Shown here piece after piece: positions 34,648 to 43,303 of a DNA stretch of 64,000 bases. Origin of the DNA: Caulobacter sp. (GTDB lineage: Bacteria; Pseudomonadota; Alphaproteobacteria; Caulobacterales; Caulobacteraceae); the NCBI RefSeq assembly GCF_017744445.1, contig NZ_JAGIBH010000004.1, positions 1 through 64,000 of the forward strand, written 5' to 3'. How positions within the stretch are numbered: the first letter of the stretch is position 1; every line of letters starts with the position of its first letter. A model generated the notes under the pieces. It worked only from the letters and a program-made list of their open reading frames with translations, made no database searches and was not told the DNA's origin. Both the position numbers and the translations under genes were made by a program.

Positions 34648-35376
34648 ATGACCCTGCCGCCGATCGACGCCAAATTCGACACGATCAACGACGGCGCCGT
34701 GCGCGAGACCGGCGCGGCGATCACGCCCAAGCATGCGGCGACCGTGATCATCGTCCGCACCGACGGCCCCTCGCCGCGCCTCCTGATGGGCCGCAGGAAC
34801 GGTGGCGTGGCCTTCATGCCCGACAAGTGGGTGTTCCCCGGTGGACGCATCGACCGGTGCGACTACGACGCCCCCAGCGCCAGCGAGCTGTCGCCCGACG
34901 TCGCCGCGCGCCTGAGCCTCGAGCCCCGCCACCCCAAGCCCGCGCGCCTGGCCCGCGCCCTGGCGCTGGCGGCCGTGCGCGAGACCTTCGAGGAGACGGG
35001 CCTCTTGCTGGCTAAGGAAGCCCCTGAGCGGCCCGGAGCAGGCCCCTGGCGGCCGTTCCTGGCCCAGGGCGCCCTGCCCGACTTGGCGCCGCTGTCCTTC
35101 GTGGCCCGCGCCATCACCCCGCCCTATCGCCCGCGCCGCTTCGACGCCCGTTTCTTCATGGCCCCGGCCGAGGCGCTGCTGTCCCTGGAGCGCCGCCCCG
35201 ACTGCGGCGAGCTGGACGAGATCGCCTGGGTCGACTTCCAGGAGGCCATGGCGCTGGACCTGCCCAACATCACGCGCTTCGTGGTTCACGAGATCGGCCA
35301 GAGGTTGGCGGACACTGGACGACCGGCCCCCTTCATGCGTTTCCTGAACGGAAAGCGGCATCTGACCCACCTCTAA
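34648..35376 (+). CDS. NUDIX hydrolase with enlarged loop
   Basis: A 242-residue NUDIX-fold protein. The fold start is AATVIIVRTDGPSPRLLMGRR and KWVFPGGRID; the catalytic helix is AVRETFEETGLLL, giving REx2EExG. The canonical GX5E part is interrupted by about 40 residues (CDYDAPSASELS...RLARALALA), as in a long-insert subgroup that includes CoA-pyrophosphatase-like proteins. The substrate, a nucleoside diphosphate linked to X, cannot be chosen. It lies between topA-rnr and rpmG, as in related alphaproteobacteria by my recollection. Confidence 0.85.
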   Translation: MTLPPIDAKFDTINDGAVRETGAAITPKHAATVIIVRTDGPSPRLLMGRRNGGVAFMPDKWVFPGGRIDRCDYDAPSASELSPDVAARLSLEPRHPKPARLARALALAAVRETFEETGLLLAKEAPERPGAGPWRPFLAQGALPDLAPLSFVARAITPPYRPRRFDARFFMAPAEALLSLERRPDCGELDEIAWVDFQEAMALDLPNITRFVVHEIGQRLADTGRPAPFMRFLNGKRHLTHL

Positions 35377-35405
35377 GTGGGTCCCTCGGGGGAGGAGATT
35401 CGCGA

Positions 35406-35867
35406 ATGATCGGTTCGATTCTAGCTTTGGCATTGGCGGCGACGCCCGCCGCCCCTTCCGATATCGACAAGCTCGGCTTCATCGGCGGCTGCTGGACCCT
35501 GACCCGGCCCAACGGCGCCAAGATCGAGGAGCAGTGGCTGGCCCCGGCCGGCGGCGCGATGATCGGCATGAGTCGCACGGTCCGCGACGGCAAGCTGCGC
35601 GAGTTCGAGTTCATGCGCATCCTGCCCGCCAGCGACGGCAAGCTGCAGTACGTGGCGATTCCCTCCGGCCAGCCCGAGGCGGCCTTTCCGGTGAAGGCGA
35701 TCGGCGACAACACCGTCACCTTCGAGAACCCGCAGCACGACTTCCCGCAGCGGATCCTTTACAGACTGGTGGACAAGGACACCCTGGTGGCCCGGATCGA
35801 GGGCTCCGTCGGGGGCCAGGCGCGCTCGGCGGACTTTCCTTACAAGCGGTGTCAGCCGAGCAATTGA
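35406..35867 (+). CDS. DUF6265-family protein, probably exported
   Basis: A 153-residue protein with a short hydrophobic leader (IGSILALALAATPAAP) and the DUF6265 pattern: LGFIGGCWTL, EEQWLAPAGGAMIGMSRTVRDGK, EFEFMRI, ENPQHDFPQRILYR. The fold is a calycin-like beta barrel by family knowledge; function is unknown. It starts 30 bases after the NUDIX stop (GGGGGAGGAG just upstream), so the two are probably one transcript. Confidence 0.82.
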   Translation: MIGSILALALAATPAAPSDIDKLGFIGGCWTLTRPNGAKIEEQWLAPAGGAMIGMSRTVRDGKLREFEFMRILPASDGKLQYVAIPSGQPEAAFPVKAIGDNTVTFENPQHDFPQRILYRLVDKDTLVARIEGSVGGQARSADFPYKRCQPSN

Positions 35868-35948
35868 CTTTGGGCCGCCGATGAGTATGTTCCGCGCCTC
35901 TTATTTCCAACGCGCGGGAACCTGCGCGACCATCGCAGGGATTCGACC

Positions 35949-36116
35949 ATGGCCAAACCGGCTTCCATCAAGATCCGCCTGAACTCGACGGCGGACACCG
36001 GCTTCTTCTACGTCACCAAGAAGAACGCCCGCACCAAGACCGAAAAGATGGTGCTGAAGAAGTACGATCCGGTCATCCGCAAGCACGTCGAATTCCGCGA
36101 AGGCAAGATCAAGTAA
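35949..36116 (+). CDS. rpmG: 50S ribosomal protein L33
   Basis: A 55-residue basic protein beginning [13 protein letters not shown] and containing [23 protein letters not shown] and ending REGKIK, the L33 signature. It has no cysteines, so it is the zinc-free form. The start has a GCAGGGA-like ribosome site. A very strong terminator follows 27 bases after the stop. Confidence 0.97.
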   Translation: MAKPASIKIRLNSTADTGFFYVTKKNARTKTEKMVLKKYDPVIRKHVEFREGKIK

Positions 36117-36142
36117 GATCGCTTCACGCGCTACGACACACG

Positions 36143-36175
36143 AAAACGCCCGGCTAGCGATAGCCGGGCGTTTTT
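36143..36175 (+). terminator. Rho-independent terminator of rpmG
   Basis: A perfect 14-bp stem (36143-36156 with 36161-36174) with GCGA tetraloop runs into TTTTT. Confidence 0.95.
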
Positions 36176-36187
36176 GATTCTAGCTGT

Positions 36188-36436
36188 CTACCGGCCGATC
36201 CAGAGCCAGCGGAAGAACGCGAAGCTCCCCCACAGGACGGTCACGACCAGCAGCACCGGTCCTACGCAGACGGCGGCGAACGCGCCCAGCATCGCGGCGG
36301 TCGATAGTCCGCCCGACAGGTGCTGACTGGCCTGCGCGCCCAGCACGAACAGGACCACACAGGTCATAAGCCCCAGGACCAGCCACCCGGCCGGAAACGG
36401 ATGCTTCTTGGCTCGAACTCTTGCTCTCATCACCAC
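36188..36436 (-). CDS. Small two-helix membrane protein
   Basis: An 82-residue protein with a basic N terminus (MRARVRAKKH) and two hydrophobic segments (GWLVLGLMTCVVLFVLGA and AAMLGAFAAVCVGPVLLVVTVLW). No family is recognised. It is convergent with rpmG and separated from it by the rpmG terminator; the gene beyond (36540) is on the same strand but separated by about 100 bases of relatively AT-rich DNA that probably includes its promoter. Confidence 0.6.
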   Translation of the reverse strand: MVMRARVRAKKHPFPAGWLVLGLMTCVVLFVLGAQASQHLSGGLSTAAMLGAFAAVCVGPVLLVVTVLWGSFAFFRWLWIGR

Positions 36437-36539
36437 ACGCCCTCCCGCATAGGATGTATGCTGAGCATGTGCGACAGGAATGTTCGAGGTCCTAAAAAAG
36501 CGACCTAACTATTTTTAACGATGTTCGATCGCTTGGTGA

Positions 36540-37346
36540 TCAGGCGGCATTGGCGACCGCCCGCTTGGCCAGCAGCGTCTGGGCCACGCCGAAGGTGCGT
36601 TCGTTGTCCACGTCGATGGCATGGGCGCCGTCGGCCAGGACCACCGGCTCGACCTTGAGTCGGAAGCGGCGCCCCAGGCGCATCAGCGCGCCGCGCAGGC
36701 TCAGCCGCCCCATCAGCATCAGGGCCAGGTTGATCGGTCCCAGGGCCATTATCATCCGCATCGGCTTCTTGGCGAACTGCCCGCCGCTGCGGAAGCTCTC
36801 GGCCGCCGACGTCGCGGCCGGGCCGGCGAAGGCGTAGAGATTGCAGTTCGAATAGGCGTCGTCCCAGAACCTATAGAACCGCCGCTGGCCCTCCGGATGG
36901 GCCGCCAGCACCGAGGCCTGGGTGGCCATGGCCAGGGAGACGTCCGCGCCGTGCTCCAGGGCCGCCAGCACGTCCGTAACCGCACCCGGCGTCAGCAGGA
37001 CGTTGTCGGCCGTGGTCACCAGGATCGGCATGTCGCCCACGCCCTCGACGGCGGCATAGACGCTGTCGGTCAGATTGTTGGCGGCCGGGACGTAGTCGAT
37101 CAGCAGCCGGCCGCCATGAGGCAGCGCCGCGTCGATCAGCGGCGCGGTCTCGGGCTCGACCACGATGCGCAGGCGCGTCAGGCCGGGCGTGGCGGCCAGG
37201 GCGTCCACGACGTGGCGCACCAGCGGCGCGCCTTGGATCGGCACGAGGTTCTTGTTCACGACCCCGGCGGCCTCGGCCAGGGGATCCACCCGGCCCGGCC
37301 GCTGGCCGGCCAGGATCACGCCGACGAAGGGCTTAGGCAGCAACAA
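36540..37346 (-). CDS. MobA-like NTP transferase family protein
   Basis: A 268-residue nucleotidyltransferase-fold protein. The N-terminal signature is GVILAGQRPGRVDPLAEAAGVVNKNLVPIQGAPLVRHV, a variant of the GxGTRxxxxxxK loop; NLTDSVYAAV and ILVTTADNVLLTPGAV (metal-binding DN) follow, and the C-terminal part contains hydrophobic helices (GPINLALMLMGRLSL). Such proteins transfer NMP to a phosphorylated sugar, alcohol or cofactor. The TTG start at 37346 overlaps the ATP-grasp gene by 14 bases; a GTG nearer VILAGQ is an alternative. It is the last gene of a run with two ATP-grasp proteins. Confidence 0.78.
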   Translation of the reverse strand: MLLPKPFVGVILAGQRPGRVDPLAEAAGVVNKNLVPIQGAPLVRHVVDALAATPGLTRLRIVVEPETAPLIDAALPHGGRLLIDYVPAANNLTDSVYAAVEGVGDMPILVTTADNVLLTPGAVTDVLAALEHGADVSLAMATQASVLAAHPEGQRRFYRFWDDAYSNCNLYAFAGPAATSAAESFRSGGQFAKKPMRMIMALGPINLALMLMGRLSLRGALMRLGRRFRLKVEPVVLADGAHAIDVDNERTFGVAQTLLAKRAVANAA

Positions 37347-38376
37347 AGTCGAACGCCTTCTGCAGCAGGCCCTGGCGCTCCAGGCTCTCGGTCAGGATGG
37401 TCTCGATCAGCTGGGCATGGCTCCAGCCCATCTGCCGGGCGGCCATCGAGATGGTCTTCCTGGACCACAGATTGCAGTTCAGGTTCACTTCCAGGAACTG
37501 GACCTCGCCGGTCGCGATATCGAGGCGGAACTCGAAGCGGCCGTAGTCGAAAGGCATGAACTCGCGCATCATCTCGCGGGCGCGGGTCTCGGCGGTGCGC
37601 TGCAGGACGCCGGCCTCCAGCGGCCGGATCTCGTAGGCCTGGCCGCCGACCAGATTGCGCTTTTCCTGATAGGTGCGCAGCTGGGCCGGGTTGATCTGCT
37701 CGACGATCTGGGTCGGCAGGATGAAGGGCTCGCCGTTCAGGGTGATGGCCGAGACCTCGATGTCGTGGCCCTGGATGAACGGCTCGACGATGACGTCGTG
37801 GCCTTCGTCCTGGAGGGCGACCACCGCCTCGCGCACGCCCTCCCAGTCGAAGGCGTCGCCGACGCCCCAGCTGGCCGACGAGGCGTTGGGCTTGATCACG
37901 AAGTGGTCGCCGGGCGGCAGCAGGGCCGGGTCCAGCGGCGCGCCGCGGCGATAGACGGCCCAGGGCGCGGTCGGCACGCCGCGCGCCACGGCGGCGCGCT
38001 TGGTCAGGTGCTTGTCGTCCGACAGGCCGCGCAGGATCGGGCTGGCGCCCAGATACGGCAGGGCCAGGCGGTTGCACAGCAGCGGGACCAGCATCTCGGA
38101 ATTCAGAAAGCCGGCGCGGTTCAGCAGCGGGAACACGAAGTCGACGTTCGGGCGCTCGAACAGCACGCTGTACTCGTCGGCGACCATCAGGTTGACCCCG
38201 ATGTCCTCCAGGGTCTCACGCATCTCGCAGTGATAGACCGCGTGCGTGCCGTCCTCGGGATGCAGCTCGCCCCGCCCCTTGGCGTGCTTGGCGATCAGCA
38301 TGATGCGTAGAGCGCGCTTGGCCTCGAGCGGAAGGCTTCGCGGCCCCTTAACATCGGTTTGGGCGAAACGGGTCAT
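37333..38376 (-). CDS. ATP-grasp ligase, D-alanine-D-alanine ligase-like
   Basis: A 347-residue ATP-grasp enzyme. The N-terminal region (IMLIAKHAKGRGELHPEDG, EYSVLFERPNVDFVFPLLN, LPYLGASPILRGLSDDKHLTKRAAVARGVPTAPW) resembles D-Ala-D-Ala ligases. ATP-binding motifs are DHFVIKPNASSASWGV and VIVEPFIQGHDIEVSAITL; the metal/phosphate end is FLEVNLNCNLWSRKTISMAA. Such enzymes activate a carboxylate as acyl phosphate and join it to an amine. Cell-wall D-Ala-D-Ala ligase normally sits in the division/cell-wall cluster, so a different product is likely here. Neighbours are a second ATP-grasp gene and an NTP transferase. Confidence 0.82.
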   Translation of the reverse strand: MTRFAQTDVKGPRSLPLEAKRALRIMLIAKHAKGRGELHPEDGTHAVYHCEMRETLEDIGVNLMVADEYSVLFERPNVDFVFPLLNRAGFLNSEMLVPLLCNRLALPYLGASPILRGLSDDKHLTKRAAVARGVPTAPWAVYRRGAPLDPALLPPGDHFVIKPNASSASWGVGDAFDWEGVREAVVALQDEGHDVIVEPFIQGHDIEVSAITLNGEPFILPTQIVEQINPAQLRTYQEKRNLVGGQAYEIRPLEAGVLQRTAETRAREMMREFMPFDYGRFEFRLDIATGEVQFLEVNLNCNLWSRKTISMAARQMGWSHAQLIETILTESLERQGLLQKAFDFVAA

Positions 38377-38474
38377 CGGTTGCCTCCCCAGGCCCGGCGA
38401 CCTTTGGGCCCCTTACCCTCGGGTCGCTCCGGATGACGAGGTTCCGAGCCTAGGCGCCGCTCGTGACGGAGGCG

Positions 38475-39614
38475 CTACGGTTTCATGGCAAGATGATAAG
38501 CCAGCAAGGCGCCGTAGCGGCCGCCGCCCAGGCCCTGGCGAGCCGCGCGCTGGGGCATCAGCACGCCGGGCTTGCCGTTGCCCTCGATCAGCACCGGGCC
38601 GTCGGGGGTCAGGGCCACGTCCCAGCCGATCAGGGCGTAGTCGGAAAAGGCCTCGGCATGGGCGCGGCGCACCAGGCCCTTGGCGGCCGGCCAGTCGGGC
38701 AGCCGGCGGCCGATGATTGTCGCGCCGGTGACGGGGTGCACCGCGTGGTCGCCGCCGCCGTAGCCCTTGCAGGCCAGGCCCAGCGTGCCGATCGGCAGGT
38801 CCACCGCGCAGATCAGGCCGCCAGCCTTCATGTTGTCGACCCGCGCCCCGGCGACCGAGGCGAAGCGGAAGGTGGCGCTGACGGCCTCGGGCGCACCCAC
38901 CTCGTCGACCATGGTCACGATCCGCACCGTCGGCAGGGCGTCCAGGGCCAGGCCCAGCAGCGAGGGATGCGGCAGAAGGCGGTCCTGGACCACGAACACG
39001 CCCCGGCCCTTGGGCAGCCGCGCGGTCAGGTCGGCCGCGTCCTTGACCTTCTCCAGCACCACGACGCCGTCGCCGCCCTCCCCGTCCGCCGGCTTGAGGA
39101 CGAGATCGCGGCCGGCAGGGTCGGCCTTCAGCTCCACGCGGCCGTCGCGGACGATGGCCACTGTCCGGGGCGTGGGCAGGCTGGCCGCCTGGCAACGGAC
39201 CTGGAACCGGGCCTTGTCGGCCAGAACGCAGCGCGCGGTCCAGCCCAGCGGGTTGATGCGCTTGTTCAGCGCCGCGTCTTCATAACGGCGAATGTAGTCG
39301 TCCAGCTGGCCCGGGTCGGTGATACGGAACAGAGCCAGGTCGTTGGGATCGGCGAAGCGGGCGCGGGCGATCTCGACGGCGCGGGTGCGCCAGGCGTCGT
39401 CCAGGCCGAACGTCTTCTGCACCTTGGTCGCGCGCCAGGGGATCCAGGCCTTGAAGGCCAGGCCCACCAGTGCGTCCAGCCCGGCCCGCAGCGGCCCACG
39501 CTTGGTTTGGCGGCGGGCGTAGTGCGCCGTCAGGCAGCGGGCCGAGACCGGCGCGGTGACGCCGGGATAGATCCCGTACGCCTTCTTGAGAAAGTAGAAG
39601 CGGTCGTAGCCCAT
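38475..39614 (-). CDS. ATP-grasp protein of the sugar-transfer-associated type
   Basis: A 379-residue protein resembling the ATPgrasp_ST family (alpha-L-glutamate-ligase-like). It begins MGYDRFYFLKKAYGIYPG; the ATP-binding core has LADKARFQVRCQAASLPTPRTVAIV, DLVLKPADGEGGDGVVVLEK and VVQDRLLPHPSLLGL, then TVRIVTMV, DNMKAGGLICAVDLPIGTLG and the C-terminal metal site DVALTPDGPVLIEGNGKPGVLMPQ. Members commonly occur in polysaccharide or peptide-modification loci. It lies 58 bases after the phosphatase and 98 bases before the second ATP-grasp gene, same strand. Confidence 0.82.
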   Translation of the reverse strand: MGYDRFYFLKKAYGIYPGVTAPVSARCLTAHYARRQTKRGPLRAGLDALVGLAFKAWIPWRATKVQKTFGLDDAWRTRAVEIARARFADPNDLALFRITDPGQLDDYIRRYEDAALNKRINPLGWTARCVLADKARFQVRCQAASLPTPRTVAIVRDGRVELKADPAGRDLVLKPADGEGGDGVVVLEKVKDAADLTARLPKGRGVFVVQDRLLPHPSLLGLALDALPTVRIVTMVDEVGAPEAVSATFRFASVAGARVDNMKAGGLICAVDLPIGTLGLACKGYGGGDHAVHPVTGATIIGRRLPDWPAAKGLVRRAHAEAFSDYALIGWDVALTPDGPVLIEGNGKPGVLMPQRAARQGLGGGRYGALLAYHLAMKP

Positions 39615-39672
39615 GCGTTCCCCCGGGATGGGAAGGACTAGCGCCCGCTTGTGACGTTTCTAGAAGCCCGCC

Positions 39673-41334
39673 CTAGCAAGCTTGACCATAAACCAGTGGT
39701 CTGCACACGCCATCGACATCAACCGGCGGCTTCACGCCCGTTGCGGCGGCGATCGTGGGGGCGATGTCGACCGTGTCCAGCGGCAGCACGCGCTCGTGCG
39801 GGGTCGCGCCCTTCCACCAGAACAGGATCGGCACGCGTCGGTCATAGTCCCAGGGGCTGCCGTGGGTGGACACATAGGTCAGCCCCGGCGTGGCCGGCAC
39901 GCGATAGGGCTTGAAGGCCACCAGGATGTCGCCCACCCGGCCCGGATAGGCGCTGCGGCGCAGGCGCTCGGCCACCGAGATCTCTTCGGGATAGGCGTCG
40001 GCCGGGGCGGCTTCCAGGGTCAGGATGGCGTTGGAGTCGAAGGCCTCGGCCACGGCCGGGTCGCGCTTGATCAGCACCAGGGCGGCGGCGGTGATACGGG
40101 CGCGGTCGGTGATCGAAGGCGTCTTGCCGTCGGCGCCGACCACATAGACCTGGTCGATGCCGCCATCGGCCTTCAGCGGATCCCACGACAGGCCCAGGTC
40201 AGCGCGCAGCTGCTTGTTCAGGCCGGCGATCCACGGCTTGCCGATCACGCGTTCGCTGTCATAGCCCTCGTCATGCAGGCGCTCGGCGAAGTCGGCGCCG
40301 CCGTGGTCGGCGGCCAGGACGACCAGGACCCCGCCCTTGACCTTGTCCAGACTCTTGAGGAAAGCGCCCAGGCGGTCGTCCAGGCGGGCGATCTGATCGC
40401 ACATCTCCGGACCGCGCGTGCCATAGCGGTGGCCGATGAAGTCGGTGGCCGACAAGCTGACCGTCAGCACGTCGACCTGCGGGCCGTCGCCCAGGCCATA
40501 GGTTTCGCGCAGGTCCTGGGCCAGCTCCAGGGTCGCCGCGTCGGTATAGGGGCTGGCATAGAGGTCACGCAGCTTATCGGCGTCGCTGGTCGCCGCCGCG
40601 ATCGGCAGGCCCGCATGCCACTTGCGGTCGCCGGTCTGGTAGTCCGCTTCCAGCGCCTTGCAGCGCTTGGCCGAGTCCTTGGCGTAGTCCCAGGTGTACG
40701 AGTGCTTCTTGAGGTCCGCCGCCAGCTTGGCGTTCAGCGCGGCGACGGGCTTGAGGCGCTCTTCCGCCGTCTGGCCCTCACGCACATAGGTCGTGAAGCC
40801 AAAGCCCGGCTGGTACCAGAATTGGCCGTCGGCATTGTGGCCCGACATGGTGATCGCGCCGCGGTCCTTGCCCGAGACGCCGAACACCCGGCTCTTGGGC
40901 GAGACGGCCTTCAGCCAGTCGCCATAGGTGGTGGCGACCATGTTGGCGGGCGACACCGCCCTGCCCTTCGGATCGTCGGCCAGGGTCACGGTCGGATCGG
41001 CCAGGCAGTAGACCGTCTTGCCCGTGGCGCGGTCGTACCAGTCGTTGGCGCTGATGCCGGTCTTGTTGGGATGCTTGCCCGTCAGCAGGGTCGAGTGGCC
41101 CGGGCACGTCTCGGTGAAGGCGTGCGACTGGTAGCCGTTCGGATAGACGACGCCGCTGCTCAAGGTCGCCAGGCCGCCCGTGAACTCACCGCGATGCTGG
41201 GCGTAGAGATTGGCGCTGAACTGGTCGATCGAGATGACCACGACCAGCTTCGGATCGGGCTTGGTTTCAGCCTGCGCGGCAAACCCGACGGAGACGGCGG
41301 CGGCCAGGACGCCGCAGGTAAGCATCTTTTTCAT
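39673..41334 (-). CDS. PhoK/PafA-like alkaline phosphatase, exported
   Basis: A 553-residue secreted phosphatase of the type I phosphodiesterase/alkaline-phosphatase superfamily. The signal peptide cleaves after AAQA. VVVISIDQFSANL gives the first metal Asp; the nucleophile threonine lies in FTETCPGHSTLLTG; later zinc ligands are SLSATDFIGHRYG and LVVLAADHGGADF, and YVSTHGSPWDYDRRVPILFW near the end. By family knowledge these release phosphate from many monoesters, including under phosphate limitation. A candidate Pho box lies 70-90 bases upstream. Confidence 0.9.
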   Translation of the reverse strand: MKKMLTCGVLAAAVSVGFAAQAETKPDPKLVVVISIDQFSANLYAQHRGEFTGGLATLSSGVVYPNGYQSHAFTETCPGHSTLLTGKHPNKTGISANDWYDRATGKTVYCLADPTVTLADDPKGRAVSPANMVATTYGDWLKAVSPKSRVFGVSGKDRGAITMSGHNADGQFWYQPGFGFTTYVREGQTAEERLKPVAALNAKLAADLKKHSYTWDYAKDSAKRCKALEADYQTGDRKWHAGLPIAAATSDADKLRDLYASPYTDAATLELAQDLRETYGLGDGPQVDVLTVSLSATDFIGHRYGTRGPEMCDQIARLDDRLGAFLKSLDKVKGGVLVVLAADHGGADFAERLHDEGYDSERVIGKPWIAGLNKQLRADLGLSWDPLKADGGIDQVYVVGADGKTPSITDRARITAAALVLIKRDPAVAEAFDSNAILTLEAAPADAYPEEISVAERLRRSAYPGRVGDILVAFKPYRVPATPGLTYVSTHGSPWDYDRRVPILFWWKGATPHERVLPLDTVDIAPTIAAATGVKPPVDVDGVCRPLVYGQAC

Positions 41335-41404
41335 TCGAGCGATTTCGCCCGAACGCTTCCTCCGTGCAAGGACGGAAGGGTTTCAGCGCCGAAATGTAAG
41401 CTGG

Positions 41405-41422
41405 GTGTCAGCCCTGTGACAT
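41405..41422 (-). promoter_or_regulatory. Candidate PhoB box upstream of the alkaline phosphatase
   Basis: On the minus strand two 7-base half sites, ATGTCAC and CTGACAC, are separated by AGGG. The Pho box model is two CTGTCAT-like repeats 4 bases apart; each half matches 5 of 7. It lies 71-88 bases before ATG 41334. Confidence 0.4.
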
Positions 41423-41443
41423 TCAGCTTGGGAAGCTGACGTT

Positions 41444-42808
41444 CTACGCGGCTTTTCCGACCACGGCGTTCCGGCCCGAAGCCTTGGCCTGGTAGACGCC
41501 CTCGTCGGCGCGCTTCAGCAGAGCCTCGGGCGTGTCGCCCTGGCCGGTCGTGGCCGAGACGCCGACCGAGATGGTCACCGTCAGCAGCTCCTGGCCGTGG
41601 GCCACCTTGAAGGGTGAGCCGGCGACGTTGTTGCGGATCCGCTCGGCGATGCGCAGGGCGTCGGCCAGCTGGGTGTCGGGCATCACCACCACGAACTCCT
41701 CGCCCCCGAAGCGGCAAGGCAGGTCGATGGCGCGGACGTTCGAGGCCAGGCGCAGGGCGAACTCGCGCAGCACCTCGTCGCCGATGTCATGGCCGAAGGT
41801 GTCGTTGATCTTCTTGAAGAAATCGATGTCGATCAGCAGGGCCGAGACCGGCTCGCCGCCCATGGTCGCGCGCTTGACCAGCGAGTCCAGCTGGCCGGTC
41901 ATGTAGCGGCGGTTATGCAGGCCGGTCAGCTGGTCGGTCACGGCCAGCTCCAGCGAATGGTCGAGGTTGTTGCGCAGATAGTCGGTGTAGCGCTTGCGCT
42001 GGATCTGCGTCTTGACGCGGGCCGACAGCTCTTGCGGGTCCACCGGACGCGACAGGATGTCGTTCACGCCGATCTCCAGCGCCTTGACCATGCGGGCGCG
42101 ATCGTCCGGATCGACCATGGCCAGGACGGGCAGCTGGCGGGTGCGCTCTTCGGACCGCAGCGATGCCGTGAAGCGCAGGCCGTCGAAGCCCTTGGCCGAA
42201 GCATTGACGATGACCAGGTCGACGGGACCGCCGGCGCTGATCTTGGCCTTCTCGGGATCGCTCTCGATGACCGGACGGTGCTCGACGCCCAGCTCGGCGG
42301 CGATGCGCGCGGCCTGGCGCTCGTTGTCGTCGACGATCAGGATACGGCCGCCCAGGCCGTCCAGGCGGGCTGCGGCGCCAGCGATCACGCCGATGCGGCG
42401 GCCCGAGGCCTCGCGCTGGCGCAGTTCGTCGATGACCAGCTTGAAGCGGGTCAGGCTGCGCACGCGGGCGAACAGCATGACATCGTCGATGGGCTTGGTC
42501 AGGAAGTCCGAAGCGCCCGACTCCAGACCCTGGATGCGATCGGCCCGGCCGTCCAAGGCCGTGATCAGCACCACCGGGATGTGGCGGGTGGCGGGGTCTT
42601 CTTTCAGTTTACGGCAGACGGTGAAGCCGTCCATGCCGGGCATCATCACGTCCAGCAGGATGATGTCGGGCAGATCCTTGGCGGCCATGGCCAGGGCCGA
42701 GGGCCCGTCCATGGCGGTCGTGACTTCGTAGTACTCAGCCGTCAGCTTGGCTTCGAGCAGGCGGACATTGGCCTCGATGTCATCGACGACGAGGATCCGC
42801 GCGCTCAT
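41444..42808 (-). CDS. pleD: Response regulator diguanylate cyclase PleD
   Basis: A 454-residue c-di-GMP synthase that localises to the stalked pole and drives the swarmer-to-stalked transition. Receiver 1 has phospho-acceptor Asp53 ([10 protein letters not shown]); receiver 2 (from about residue 155, [14 protein letters not shown]) is a degenerate dimerisation adaptor; the GGDEF domain begins at [13 protein letters not shown], with active site RFGGEEF preceded by the RAID allosteric inhibitory site. Length equals that of C. crescentus PleD. ATG 42808 overlaps the divK stop by 4 bases; the frame upstream is divK in another phase. Confidence 0.98.
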   Translation of the reverse strand: MSARILVVDDIEANVRLLEAKLTAEYYEVTTAMDGPSALAMAAKDLPDIILLDVMMPGMDGFTVCRKLKEDPATRHIPVVLITALDGRADRIQGLESGASDFLTKPIDDVMLFARVRSLTRFKLVIDELRQREASGRRIGVIAGAAARLDGLGGRILIVDDNERQAARIAAELGVEHRPVIESDPEKAKISAGGPVDLVIVNASAKGFDGLRFTASLRSEERTRQLPVLAMVDPDDRARMVKALEIGVNDILSRPVDPQELSARVKTQIQRKRYTDYLRNNLDHSLELAVTDQLTGLHNRRYMTGQLDSLVKRATMGGEPVSALLIDIDFFKKINDTFGHDIGDEVLREFALRLASNVRAIDLPCRFGGEEFVVVMPDTQLADALRIAERIRNNVAGSPFKVAHGQELLTVTISVGVSATTGQGDTPEALLKRADEGVYQAKASGRNAVVGKAA

Positions 42809-43182
42809 GCGGGCTGCCTTTCCAGCAGGCGCTTGATCGTTTCCAGGAAGTGGACCACCGAGATCGGCTTGGAGATATAGGCCTCGCAGCCGCCCTCGCG
42901 GATACGCTCCTCGTCGCCCTTCATGGCGAAGGCGGTGACGGCCACGACCGGGATATGCGCCAGGTCGTCGTCTTCCTTGAGCCACTTGGTGACTTCCAGC
43001 CCGGAAATCTCCGGCAGCTGAATGTCCATCAGAATCAGATCGGGCTTGTTGTCGCGAGCAATGGACAGCGCCGACAGACCCTCACGGGTCTGCAGGGTCT
43101 CGTAACCCTGGGCTTCGAGCAGATCATGAAAGAGCTTCATGTTCAGCTCGTTATCCTCCACGATGAGGACCTTCTTCGTCAT
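42805..43182 (-). CDS. divK: Single-domain response regulator DivK
   Basis: A 125-residue receiver protein that controls cell-cycle kinase signalling: phosphorylated DivK inhibits the CckA-to-CtrA pathway through DivL and is regulated by PleC and DivJ. Acidic pocket ED at 9-10, phospho-acceptor Asp53 ([10 protein letters not shown]), Thr in [14 protein letters not shown] and Lys in AYISKPIS are all present. ATG 43182 starts [11 protein letters not shown], as in the known protein. Operon with pleD, coupled by ATGA. Confidence 0.98.
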   Translation of the reverse strand: MTKKVLIVEDNELNMKLFHDLLEAQGYETLQTREGLSALSIARDNKPDLILMDIQLPEISGLEVTKWLKEDDDLAHIPVVAVTAFAMKGDEERIREGGCEAYISKPISVVHFLETIKRLLERQPA

Positions 43183-43303
43183 CCTTACCCCGACCAAACG
43201 GTCACGTGACGACACATAGGGATTCGCGCCGTCTTCCAGAACCTGATGGCACGAATATCCTTAAGCCCGCGCTAATCGCGTTAAGACCTAACGATCCGAG
43301 ATC

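Noticed and set aside
43255..43303. CtrA box between divK and the HAD gene
   Set aside because: TTAAG elements are present but not in the TTAA-N7-TTAA spacing.
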